Counted from the first letter of the stretch, positions 1 to 6,314 are shown. The stretch: DNA of 11,516 nucleotides from Rhodospirillaceae bacterium (GCA_002730675.1 PCAV01000125.1:1-11516), one strand, 5' to 3'. The notes: a model not told the origin generated them from the sequence alone. A program made the numbers and translations.

Positions 1-708
1 AATTTTGATATCGACGCCAGGCTCTAAACCAATTTTGCGGGCAACCTCAGCTAACTTCATTATGTAATCAGAGAAACCCACAATTACATTAACGCCGTAC
101 CTTCGGATGAAATCTACTTGTTGTTCAGACCGTGTTTCTAATCCCGTACCAGCAGACAATAACAATGCATTAGTGTAATGCAAGATTGCCTCCCTAATGT
201 AATGCCCTCCATTAACCATACCGAAGCCGTAGACAGAATGCACTACATCGGTTGGAAGCAGCCCTTGAAAAAGATATGCCCGAGCGAGTAATACATTTTG
301 TATCTCTCTGTCTCTAGCCCCATAAAAAAGAGGTTGAGGCGCGCCAGTTGTTCCGCTGGTTGTATGCATAATAATACGTTGGTTAACTTGCCAATCTTCC
401 GGACCTACAAAGTCCCCAAATGGCGGGAAACGTTCAACACTTTCCATGAGATCATTTTTGGAAAAGCTAGGAATTTTCTTCAAATCATCAAGTCCACTTA
501 TGTCGTTGGGCTCTAATCCCACACTTTGCCAACGCCGTTTATAGAAAGGGTTTTTCCATGCTTTTTCCATTAAGAGCACAAATCGGCGCTCCTGAATTGA
601 ACGCAACTCATCTCTTGAAAGGGTTTCTATAAAGCTTTTAAAATTATCGCCAATTGGATAATCTTTTGTGTTCTCTTCAAACTGTGCCTGTTGGAAAAAA
701 TGTGCCAA
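1..708 (-). CDS. PaaK-like adenylate-forming acyl-CoA ligase, C-terminal part beyond the left edge
   Basis: Translating the minus strand from 708 down to 1 gives 236 uninterrupted residues of a phenylacetate-CoA ligase (PaaK)-type enzyme. Enzymes of this family activate a carboxylate with ATP and pass it to CoA. The key sign is the phosphate-binding loop TSGTTGAPQP at about residues 117-126. Before it comes the typical N-terminal helix and linker (RSIQERRF, NPFYKRRW, IPSFSKNDL). After it come YGFGMVNGGH and a Gly/Thr-rich SAGTGLETRSEQQ stretch. PaaK proteins are usually about 430 residues, so roughly half is visible. The lysine common in the loop (TGKP) is alanine here. The reading frame has a stop just upstream and no ATG before 570, so I chose TTG at 706-708, 7 bases after the MmgE/PrpD stop, which suggests translational coupling. 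No clear Shine-Dalgarno site is visible. GTG at 579 or ATG at 570 would cut off conserved N-terminal sequence. The family call is firm; the acid substrate is unknown. Confidence 0.85.
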   Translation of the reverse strand, partial: MAHFFQQAQFEENTKDYPIGDNFKSFIETLSRDELRSIQERRFVLLMEKAWKNPFYKRRWQSVGLEPNDISGLDDLKKIPSFSKNDLMESVERFPPFGDFVGPEDWQVNQRIIMHTTSGTTGAPQPLFYGARDREIQNVLLARAYLFQGLLPTDVVHSVYGFGMVNGGHYIREAILHYTNALLLSAGTGLETRSEQQVDFIRRYGVNVIVGFSDYIMKLAEVARKIGLEPGVDIKI

Positions 709-715
709 ACGTCTT

Positions 716-2095
716 CTACCCTGTCACCAAATCTATAAGCTCTCTAATATCAGCTACCGACTCTAAATTGTCTACCAAGGCAATCAGTTTTTCAGAGTCT
801 CCTTCCATTAGACCCACTTTTGCTACCTGCCAATTTCTTCTGAATTTAGTCAGATGCTCTTCCCGACTGAGGGGCTTTTGAGGATTACCGTAGACTGTTT
901 CGATGCGTTTAGAAAGTTTCTGTCCATTTTGCATAAAGACATCTATTTCAATTGGTGATAGAGCATTCGGATTGGGATTTTCGTTCACTATGATCTCGAC
1001 TTTTTTAGCCAGATCAATTGTTGTTTTATTACGGATTGCTTCATTTGTATAATCATGAATTCCAATAAACTTGTTTTGCAACATCACTGCCGCAGCGTAT
1101 TGGCCGTTTAACCGCGCATAGCTAATTTCCATTTTGTCATGAACTGGCCTGCCCACAAGATGGTTGATTAAAGACGGAACCCTAGCTTCCAAGCGCACGA
1201 CCTCGTTTGCATCGATCTCATTGTGCATTTGAAGTTCCCTAATGGCATCTACAATACCATGAGTAGCACGCCCACTTGGAAATGGTTTGTGCGCCACCTC
1301 GTTTATCCGCCAATTTTGTTTTAATGTTGATAAAACAGAATGGATATCGCCAGCTGCTTCAATAAGCCCGAAATACCCGAACCGACCTTCAAGAATACCT
1401 TTTAGACCCGGCAAACCGTTGTCCGCTAAGTCGCAGGCCGCCAATGCATTTTGAGCGTTAAACCCTATTTGAAGAGCTAACAAGGACGAGCCTTCTGTAT
1501 GCGCTTGCATCGTACCAGAGAGTTGGATGTACGCTAATGAAAATGCTCGAAGCAAACGGTCTTTGTCAAATCCCCGTGCACAGGCAACTGCTGCGACCGC
1601 CGCGAAGGCACCCGCGGTGGCTGGCCTGAAAAATTGAAGGGCACTTGACGCCGCAACCCCCAAATTACAGGCAACGTCCACCCCAAGCACTGAAGCGCGC
1701 ATAAGTGTCTCGCCTGTCACTCCTCCTCGCTTGTCGGCATCAGCTAACAGAGTTGCAAGCAAAACTGTCATTGTATGGACAACGGCCTCCTCATGCACGC
1801 AATCGAACTCAGAATTATGTATCTGAAAGCCATTCAATAAGGCCGCCTTTCCAGGTGACAGTCGGATGTTCTGACCAATGACCCTGGCGGAATTTTCTGG
1901 ATCAATTACTGAATTGCCAAATGTCGAAACGAGTTCTTCAACATACGGTCCAATTGAACCTGCAAGGCCTACACCAATCGTGTCTAAGATATATGTTTTC
2001 GCTGCCCTAATTGCACTCGACGGAATGTCTTCCAACTTCGTTTCAATTACATGGTCGGCTAAAGCCTCAATAGCATCTTCCATAATGAGCCCCAT
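716..2095 (-). CDS. MmgE/PrpD family protein
   Basis: The 459-residue product has normal full length for the MmgE/PrpD family, which includes 2-methylcitrate dehydratase and cis-aconitate decarboxylase and acts on small carboxylic acids in the cytoplasm. The N-terminal part is the all-helical domain, with LADHVIETKLEDIP and the family-typical LDTIGVGLAGS. The active-site region near residues 92-108 reads IHNSEFDCVHEEAVVH, where many relatives have HALDYDDTH. This Cys-His-Glu version looks like a separate subgroup. The substrate-side motif KPFPSGRATHGIVDA matches the family's conserved P-x-x-x-x-x-H region. The first ATG (2095) has no good Shine-Dalgarno site. An ATG four codons later (2083) follows a GGGG and could be the true start. 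The gene follows the PuuE-like gene after 107 bases and runs into the ligase gene. It is unlikely to be prpD itself, because no prpB or prpC is near. The family is certain; the reaction is not. Confidence 0.92.
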   Translation of the reverse strand: MGLIMEDAIEALADHVIETKLEDIPSSAIRAAKTYILDTIGVGLAGSIGPYVEELVSTFGNSVIDPENSARVIGQNIRLSPGKAALLNGFQIHNSEFDCVHEEAVVHTMTVLLATLLADADKRGGVTGETLMRASVLGVDVACNLGVAASSALQFFRPATAGAFAAVAAVACARGFDKDRLLRAFSLAYIQLSGTMQAHTEGSSLLALQIGFNAQNALAACDLADNGLPGLKGILEGRFGYFGLIEAAGDIHSVLSTLKQNWRINEVAHKPFPSGRATHGIVDAIRELQMHNEIDANEVVRLEARVPSLINHLVGRPVHDKMEISYARLNGQYAAAVMLQNKFIGIHDYTNEAIRNKTTIDLAKKVEIIVNENPNPNALSPIEIDVFMQNGQKLSKRIETVYGNPQKPLSREEHLTKFRRNWQVAKVGLMEGDSEKLIALVDNLESVADIRELIDLVTG

Positions 2096-2202
2096 TCAAA
2101 GTTTTCTATTATTTCCAGGTTAAGAGAGACGTGAATAAAAGGATCCTCATTTCTATTACGAATTTCATTTAAAAAACTCTTAGAATTTATACTTACTTTC
2201 AA

Positions 2203-3066
2203 TTAAACATTTTTAGTTGACGGATTTTGTTTTGACCAGTGTTCGTAAATCTCTCTTCGTGTACAAATCCAAACATCATCAAACTTTGAAACATATTCAA
2301 TGAAGCGCTGCAACCAACTGAATCTACCCGGACGTCCCATAATTCTCAGATGAATACCTAACGACATCATTCGGGGACTATCACGTGCCTCTGAGTAGAG
2401 CTGATCAAAAGTATCTTTTGCGTATTCGTACCATTGACCAGGCGTATAAGCAGGATCTGTCCAAAGTTTCATATCATTACTATCGACTGCGTATGGAATT
2501 ATGAGTATGGCTTTACCCTCGACGAAGTCCCAGAATGGCATATCGTCTGAATAGTCATCCATATGATAAAGAAAACCTTTTTCTATCAATAAACGGCGAG
2601 TATTTGGCGTTAACAGATATCTGGATAACCACCCGCAAGGCCTCTGGCCAGTAGACACTTTTATAGACTCTACGGCTTTATCTATAAATTCACTTTCTTC
2701 ATCTTCATTCATATGGAACTGGTGAACCCATCTCCATCCATGGCTGCATACTTCATGCCCTCCTGATACGATTTGCTTTGCAAGATCCGGATAACGCTCA
2801 AGGCTACGGGCTGCTGCTGTGAAAGTTGCCCTCAACTTATATCGTTCGAGAAGCGACATTATTCGAGGTGCTCCCCTCTTTATTCCGTATAGATAATTAC
2901 TCTCGTTTCCATAGTTTCTTATCGGTTTTTTTAGAACCACCCCCAATTCGTCCACGGGTTCCGGTCCCTTGTCTCCTTCAGCAATTGATAATTCAGATCC
3001 CTCTTCCACATTCACAACAAGCGATAAAGCTAAACGTTTATTTTGGGGCCAAAATGTTACTTCCAA
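2203..3066 (-). CDS. PuuE-like polysaccharide-deacetylase-fold protein (CE4/NodB superfamily)
   Basis: The 287-residue protein belongs to the polysaccharide deacetylase (NodB) superfamily, in the branch that holds the PuuE-type allantoinases, which hydrolyse a cyclic ureide rather than a sugar polymer. Signature points are VNVEEG at 18-23 (the family's metal-site region), HEVCSHGWRWVHQ at 104-116, GWLSR at 145-149, PYAVDSNDMK at 191-200 and IHLRIMGRPGR at 238-248. There is no signal peptide or membrane segment, so it should be cytoplasmic, which argues against a cell-wall role. The start is TTG at 3064-3066. A TTGGAG site lies 8 bases upstream, an in-frame stop sits two codons before it, and the next Met is residue 70, past the first motif. 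It lies 69 bases after the PxpA-like gene in the same direction. A C-N hydrolase acting on a cyclic amide or ureide is inferred. A true polysaccharide or acyl deacetylase is less likely but possible. Confidence 0.88.
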   Translation of the reverse strand: MEVTFWPQNKRLALSLVVNVEEGSELSIAEGDKGPEPVDELGVVLKKPIRNYGNESNYLYGIKRGAPRIMSLLERYKLRATFTAAARSLERYPDLAKQIVSGGHEVCSHGWRWVHQFHMNEDEESEFIDKAVESIKVSTGQRPCGWLSRYLLTPNTRRLLIEKGFLYHMDDYSDDMPFWDFVEGKAILIIPYAVDSNDMKLWTDPAYTPGQWYEYAKDTFDQLYSEARDSPRMMSLGIHLRIMGRPGRFSWLQRFIEYVSKFDDVWICTRREIYEHWSKQNPSTKNV

Positions 3067-3074
3067 AGCCTATA

Positions 3075-3080
3075 CTCCAA
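3075..3080 (-). promoter_or_regulatory. Shine-Dalgarno site fixing a TTG start
   Basis: The minus strand reads TTGGAG here, then 8 bases, then TTG at 3066. An in-frame TAG lies two codons upstream of that TTG, so this site decides the start of the PuuE-like gene. Confidence 0.75.
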
Positions 3081-3135
3081 TGTAAAATTAATCAGTTTTG
3101 AATAAGGGTTTGGCTTCAAAGGCAGCTATAGTTTG

Positions 3136-3906
3136 TTAATCAACAAATTGATTGAAGCTACACAATTCAAAGCCATTATCAACTATACTATCTCGGATCT
3201 TTTTTGCCATATCCACTGCAGCTGGATTATCACCATGAACACAGACCGTATCCACCTTCATGCTTATTTTTTTTCCTGAAATACTTGTGATAGACTTGTC
3301 ATGCAACATTTGAATGACGCGCGCGGTTGCTTCTTCAGCATCATGGATCATAGCTCGCGGCTCACTTCGTGGAACTAAATTTCCATTGTCCAAATAGTTT
3401 CTATCCGCATAAATTTCCTTAGCCATTCGCAAGCCGTATCGATCAGCCGCGCGCTCTGTTGCCATATTAGGCATTACAATAAGAATTAGATTTGAATCAA
3501 CTGACTTGACTGCTTTTGCTACCGCGTCAGCCATTTCTTGGTCCTCAGCGATGATATTACCAAGCGCACCATGGCACTTTACGTGCGTAACGCTTGCCCC
3601 GCATGTCGCGGCAATCCCCTGCAAAGCACCGATTTGGTACGCTATTTGGCGTTCTATCTCTGCTATTGAATCTCCAATTAAACGCCTACGTCCAAAACCC
3701 TGCAAGTCCATAAAACTAGGGTGCGCGCCGACTGAAACGTTATTCTCAATCGCTGTTTTAACCGTTTCTGTCATAACCAATGGGTCTCCAGCATGGTAAC
3801 CGCAAGCTATATTGGCACTGGTTATAATTTTTAAAACATCACCATCTTCACCTTTAATATATGCCCCCCAACTTTCGCCGAGGTCTGAATTCAAATCTAT
3901 TTTCAA
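3136..3906 (-). CDS. LamB/YcsF family protein, PxpA-like (5-oxoprolinase subunit A homologue)
   Basis: The 256 residues carry the full set of LamB/YcsF signatures: DLNSDLGESWG at 4-14, SANIACGYHAGDP at 30-42, GAHPSFMDLQGFGRR at 60-74, KEIYADRNYLDNGNLVPR near 160-177, and VCVHGDNPAAV near the C-terminus. In E. coli and B. subtilis the family member PxpA works with PxpB and PxpC to open 5-oxoproline to glutamate using ATP. No pxpB or pxpC is visible here, and the usual HVKPHGALYN reads HVKCHGALGN (108-117), so the substrate may differ. The start is TTG at 3904-3906: an in-frame TGA lies two codons upstream, a GGAG lies 7 bases upstream, and the next Met is far inside conserved sequence. The gene sits between the hydroxyacid dehydrogenase and the PuuE-like gene, probably in one operon. 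The family is certain; lactam hydrolysis is inferred. Confidence 0.92.
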   Translation of the reverse strand: MKIDLNSDLGESWGAYIKGEDGDVLKIITSANIACGYHAGDPLVMTETVKTAIENNVSVGAHPSFMDLQGFGRRRLIGDSIAEIERQIAYQIGALQGIAATCGASVTHVKCHGALGNIIAEDQEMADAVAKAVKSVDSNLILIVMPNMATERAADRYGLRMAKEIYADRNYLDNGNLVPRSEPRAMIHDAEEATARVIQMLHDKSITSISGKKISMKVDTVCVHGDNPAAVDMAKKIRDSIVDNGFELCSFNQFVD

Positions 3907-3913
3907 AATTCAA

Positions 3914-3918
3914 CTCCG
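3914..3918 (-). promoter_or_regulatory. Shine-Dalgarno site fixing a TTG start
   Basis: The minus strand reads CGGAG, then 7 bases, then TTG at 3906. An in-frame TGA lies two codons upstream of the TTG, so the PxpA-like gene cannot start earlier. Confidence 0.72.
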
Positions 3919-3931
3919 TTATACCGCTCTT

Positions 3932-3954
3932 TTGTTCATACTTAATAAGAACAA
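3932..3954. repeat. Imperfect inverted repeat upstream of the PxpA-like gene
   Basis: TTGTTC (3932-3937) pairs perfectly with GAACAA (3949-3954), and three of the five inner pairs also match, so 9 of 11 pairs are complementary about a central base. It lies in the 73-base gap between the hydroxyacid dehydrogenase stop and the TTG start at 3906, about 26 bases before that start. It could be an operator or an mRNA hairpin separating the two genes. It is not followed by a T-run on either strand, so it is not a standard terminator. The AT-rich setting means it could be chance. Confidence 0.35.
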
Positions 3955-3979
3955 TGCTTAAAATTGTTTCAACACCCTG

Positions 3980-4951
3980 CTAGCTTAGACTGATTTCATT
4001 TTCCATTCTGTCGCCAGCAAAAAATCTGTCCGCATTTGCAAAAAGTTCTCTGAATTTAATGACCATCGTATCTCGTGTTCCAGGCGCATGGTGGGGCGTT
4101 AAAACAACGTTGGAAAACTCTGCAAATGGGTTTGGGTTCTCCGGTGGCTCTACTTCGAATACATCAAGTCCAGCCCCCCCTAAATGTCCACTTTTTAAGG
4201 CATCTATTAACGCTAATTCGGAAACAACTGGCCCTCGGGCACAATTTATTAAAGTAGCATTGGGTTTCATCATGCTTAGTGCCCTTGCATCTATTAGGTG
4301 ATGCGTAGCGTCTGTTAAGGGTAAGTGCAGGGTTACAAAATCACTTTTTTTCAGTAATTCATCTAGTCTCACTCTAGTAACTTGGAGTTGCTTTTCTGTA
4401 TCTTTCTCTATTTCCAGTATATCAGTGTAAAGGGTCTTTACATCGAAACCAATCAGACGCTTGGCTACTTGCTTCCCAATTCGCCCAAGGCCTATTATCC
4501 CAACTGTCGAGCCGAATAATTGCCGGGCAGTTGACCGAAATGTATTAGAATGCCAGTTACCTTTCCGCAGTTCTGAGTCGCAAAAAGCAAGACGCCTGCC
4601 AACGGCCAGCATCATCATTAACGTGTGCTCTGCCACACCCTCGCTTGTCCCTTGGGGTGTCACAGCTAATCTTATCTGCCTTTCCATGAGACTCTTTGTA
4701 GCAACTGTGTCGTGATAACCTACTCCTTGGTGAAGGACGAGCCTGAGATTTACAGCAGCATCGACATCTTTTTCTGACATTCTCGCACCGCCGACAATTA
4801 CTAATTCTGCTTGTTCCAATAGTTGTCGACGCTCTCCATTAGAACCGTCCTGAAGAGTTAATAGCTCGTATCGATCGTCTGGCATGACCGATCTTATCAA
4901 ATCATAGAAATCTTCGCCGGCTTTTATGAGATACAGAACTTTTTTTCGCAT
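3980..4951 (-). CDS. NAD-dependent D-2-hydroxyacid dehydrogenase
   Basis: The product, 323 residues from the preferred start, matches the D-isomer-specific 2-hydroxyacid dehydrogenases (phosphoglycerate, glyoxylate/hydroxypyruvate and related reductases). These interconvert a 2-hydroxy acid and a 2-oxo acid with NAD(P). The Rossmann motif GLGRIG is at 154-159. The catalytic Arg lies in NCARGPVV (Arg 239), a Glu in DVFEVEPP, and the His in LTPHHAP (His 287). The N-terminal half carries the substrate-binding lobe with LHQGVGYHD and GVAEHTL. I chose ATG at 4949-4951, with AGG 7 bases upstream. The frame stays open back to a TTG at 4990, directly next to the regulator stop, but the extra 13 residues look unlike the family N-terminus. 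It is the first enzyme gene after the Crp/Fnr regulator. The substrate cannot be told from sequence. Confidence 0.92.
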   Translation of the reverse strand: MRKKVLYLIKAGEDFYDLIRSVMPDDRYELLTLQDGSNGERRQLLEQAELVIVGGARMSEKDVDAAVNLRLVLHQGVGYHDTVATKSLMERQIRLAVTPQGTSEGVAEHTLMMMLAVGRRLAFCDSELRKGNWHSNTFRSTARQLFGSTVGIIGLGRIGKQVAKRLIGFDVKTLYTDILEIEKDTEKQLQVTRVRLDELLKKSDFVTLHLPLTDATHHLIDARALSMMKPNATLINCARGPVVSELALIDALKSGHLGGAGLDVFEVEPPENPNPFAEFSNVVLTPHHAPGTRDTMVIKFRELFANADRFFAGDRMENEISLS

Positions 4952-4990
4952 TTCGTTACCTGAACAAACAATAGTTATCGACCAAAACAA

Positions 4991-5692
4991 TTAGTCTATT
5001 TTGCCCGCTCTTGCCTCCTCAACCATTTGTTCGAATGCTTCTAAATTTTTAATAACTATAGACCCTCTGTTACGCTCTATAACACCCTTCCGTTCCAACT
5101 GTTTTAATTCGCGGGTAACTGCTTCGCGGTGTGTACTTATTCTAGCTGCAATTTCTGCATGCGTAGGTGGTGGGGAAATCCTTCCTGCCCCGTCTACTAT
5201 TCGGCCGGCGTGGGCAAGACGTAACAATTCCGCATGTATTCGGTTTGGCACTCCCAAAGTACTAAACTCTACCACTCGTTCATTGAGTGTTCTTATAACA
5301 CTAACCATTGATTTCATTACCGCTATGGACGCGCTGGGATATTTTGCAAGTATGTCTATGAAAACAGTATCTGGCATCTGGGCAACAAGTGTCCTTGTTA
5401 GGGCGACTATCGTTGCGGATCGTGGTTGACCATCAATGGCAGAAAACTCTCCAAAATAATCACCAGACTTTAAATCGCTCATAATTACACGCCGACCTGT
5501 CTCAGAAAAAACCGAAGCCTGAACTTCTCCTCTGACAATAAAGTAAATATCTGTACTTTGGTCATTTAAATTTAGAATCAGCTCTTCCGGTTCGAACCTC
5601 CGCCACTTGCAGCGTTGTCCAAGCAAATTTAATTTTTCTTCCGGTATATCAGATAAGAGTTTTATGTTTCCAAGAGAATATTCCTTAGTCAT
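4991..5692 (-). CDS. Crp/Fnr family transcriptional regulator
   Basis: The 233-residue protein has an N-terminal cyclic-nucleotide-binding beta-barrel (about 10-115), a long dimer helix (about 120-145) and a C-terminal winged helix (about 150-215) with THAEIAARISTHREAVTRE as the recognition region. The phosphate-binding cassette GEFSAIDGQPRSATI (81-95) keeps the Glu and the Arg-Ser that contact cyclic nucleotide in E. coli CRP, so a cAMP-like ligand is plausible. There is only one cysteine (residue 28), so it is not an Fe-S oxygen sensor of the FNR type. ATG at 5690-5692 follows a strong GGGAGG with 5 bases between. It heads a row of same-strand catabolic genes and faces a divergent plus-strand unit, which suggests it controls one or both. 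The inverted repeat at 5783-5802 is a candidate target. The family is certain; the effector is unknown. Confidence 0.93.
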   Translation of the reverse strand: MTKEYSLGNIKLLSDIPEEKLNLLGQRCKWRRFEPEELILNLNDQSTDIYFIVRGEVQASVFSETGRRVIMSDLKSGDYFGEFSAIDGQPRSATIVALTRTLVAQMPDTVFIDILAKYPSASIAVMKSMVSVIRTLNERVVEFSTLGVPNRIHAELLRLAHAGRIVDGAGRISPPPTHAEIAARISTHREAVTRELKQLERKGVIERNRGSIVIKNLEAFEQMVEEARAGKID

Positions 5693-5782
5693 CGTTACCT
5701 CCCGCCCAGACCCTGGAATTTGGGTAAAGTTTGCCTGAAGTAGACAATAAAAACCTCATTAAATTTCTCTCAGCTTACTGGT

Positions 5783-5802
5783 TCGTGGGAATTCTCACAC
5801 GA
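5783..5802. promoter_or_regulatory. Inverted repeat, candidate operator in the divergent intergenic region
   Basis: TCGTGGGA (5783-5790) faces TCACACGA (5795-5802) across four bases; seven of the eight pairs match. It lies 91 bases upstream of the Crp/Fnr regulator start and about 118 bases before the small plus-strand gene. The right half TCACA resembles a CRP half-site, but the GA-to-TC spacing is 4, not the 6 of classical CRP and FNR sites. The eight bases CGTGGGAA at 5784-5791 recur at 5848-5855 in the same orientation. Binding by the neighbouring regulator is inference. Confidence 0.4.
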
Positions 5803-5829
5803 CCAAACGGCCAACTGCACTATATTTAT

Positions 5830-5858
5830 ATTATAGGAAAAAACAGCCGTGGGAACTA
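5830..5858 (-). promoter_or_regulatory. Candidate promoter for the regulator-led minus-strand operon
   Basis: The minus strand has a perfect TATAAT at 5835-5830. About 18 bases upstream is a weak -35 (TTAGTT, near 5859-5854). Transcription would start near 5823 and read through the inverted repeat at 5783-5802 before the regulator gene, leaving that repeat in the early transcribed region where a bound repressor could act. The region is AT-rich and the -35 is poor, so this is tentative. Confidence 0.3.
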
Positions 5859-5920
5859 ACCAAAAGCAACAAAAGGATCTTTGAAGAAATTGAAACGCCT
5901 TAGAAAGAGGAGGTCTTGTG

Positions 5921-6178
5921 ATGATGGTGAAGACTGAACGGACTGCGATGGGAAAATCTAATAAGATTAAAAACACAGACCGCAACGGTATATTATTAGC
6001 GCTAGAGAAAGATCTGGAGTTTATCAAGAGCGTTGCAACAAATCATAAAAACTGGAATGAAGAGACAGCTAGAGCTGTCACTAAACTGATCGGATGGGGT
6101 TCCGTCGAGCGAGTACTTAAAATCGGTAAAAAGGCTCGTTCCCTAAAAAAGTCACACGCAAGAGAGTGGGAAATTTAA
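5921..6178 (+). CDS. Small basic protein of unknown function
   Basis: This gene encodes about 85 residues from ATG 5921. The ribosome site GAGGAGG at 5907-5913, 7 bases before the ATG, is among the best in the window and is the main reason to believe the gene is real. The GTG at 5918 and ATG at 5924 are alternative starts. The protein is rich in Lys and Arg. A central stretch (NGILLALEKDLEFIKSVA, then ETARAVTKLIGWGSVERVL) looks alpha-helical, and the tail is basic (KIGKKARSLKKSHARE). There is no signal peptide, membrane segment or cysteine. I do not recognise the family. It is the first gene on the plus strand, divergent from the Crp/Fnr regulator and about 150 bases before the HpsN-like dehydrogenase. 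A nucleic-acid-binding or adaptor role would fit the charge but is only a guess. Confidence 0.6.
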   Translation: MMVKTERTAMGKSNKIKNTDRNGILLALEKDLEFIKSVATNHKNWNEETARAVTKLIGWGSVERVLKIGKKARSLKKSHAREWEI

Positions 6179-6246
6179 CAAGAACCCAGCTTTCACAGCG
6201 AGGACTCTTTATCACTATCCATAATTTTTTTAGCAACCTATCAATC

Positions 6247-6265
6247 TCCATAAGAAACTTATGGA
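6247..6265. repeat. Perfect 8-bp inverted repeat upstream of the HpsN-like gene
   Basis: TCCATAAG (6247-6254) and CTTATGGA (6258-6265) are exact reverse complements around AAA. The palindrome lies about 60 bases before the ATG at 6327, in the gap after the small gene. No T-run follows, so it is not a classic terminator. It could be an operator dyad or a leader hairpin controlling the dehydrogenase-SDR pair. Confidence 0.5.
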
Positions 6266-6314
6266 ATAAATGCCCACACTCCATTATTTAACTAGCAGTA
6301 AATTAAAAAGTTTT

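Noticed and set aside
716..2095. Naming the MmgE/PrpD gene prpD (2-methylcitrate dehydratase)
   Set aside because: No prpB or prpC is near and the active-site segment differs, so the specific name is not supported.
3132..3147. TTTGTT-N4-AACAAA inverted repeat
   Set aside because: Most of it lies inside the last codons of the PxpA-like gene and it is AT-rich with 6-bp arms. It is probably chance.
5001..5429. Plus-strand reading frame of 142 residues
   Set aside because: It lies wholly opposite the Crp/Fnr gene, whose domain motifs are clear. No ribosome site or family resemblance was seen.
5783..5802. Calling the inverted repeat a standard CRP or FNR box
   Set aside because: The spacing between the GA and TC of the half-sites is 4 rather than 6, and the left half is TGGGA, not TGTGA.
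5770..6027. Minus-strand reading frame of 85 residues
   Set aside because: It overlaps the small plus-strand gene, which has a far better ribosome site. Its own start lacks one, and its composition looks like a shadow of non-coding and opposite-strand sequence.
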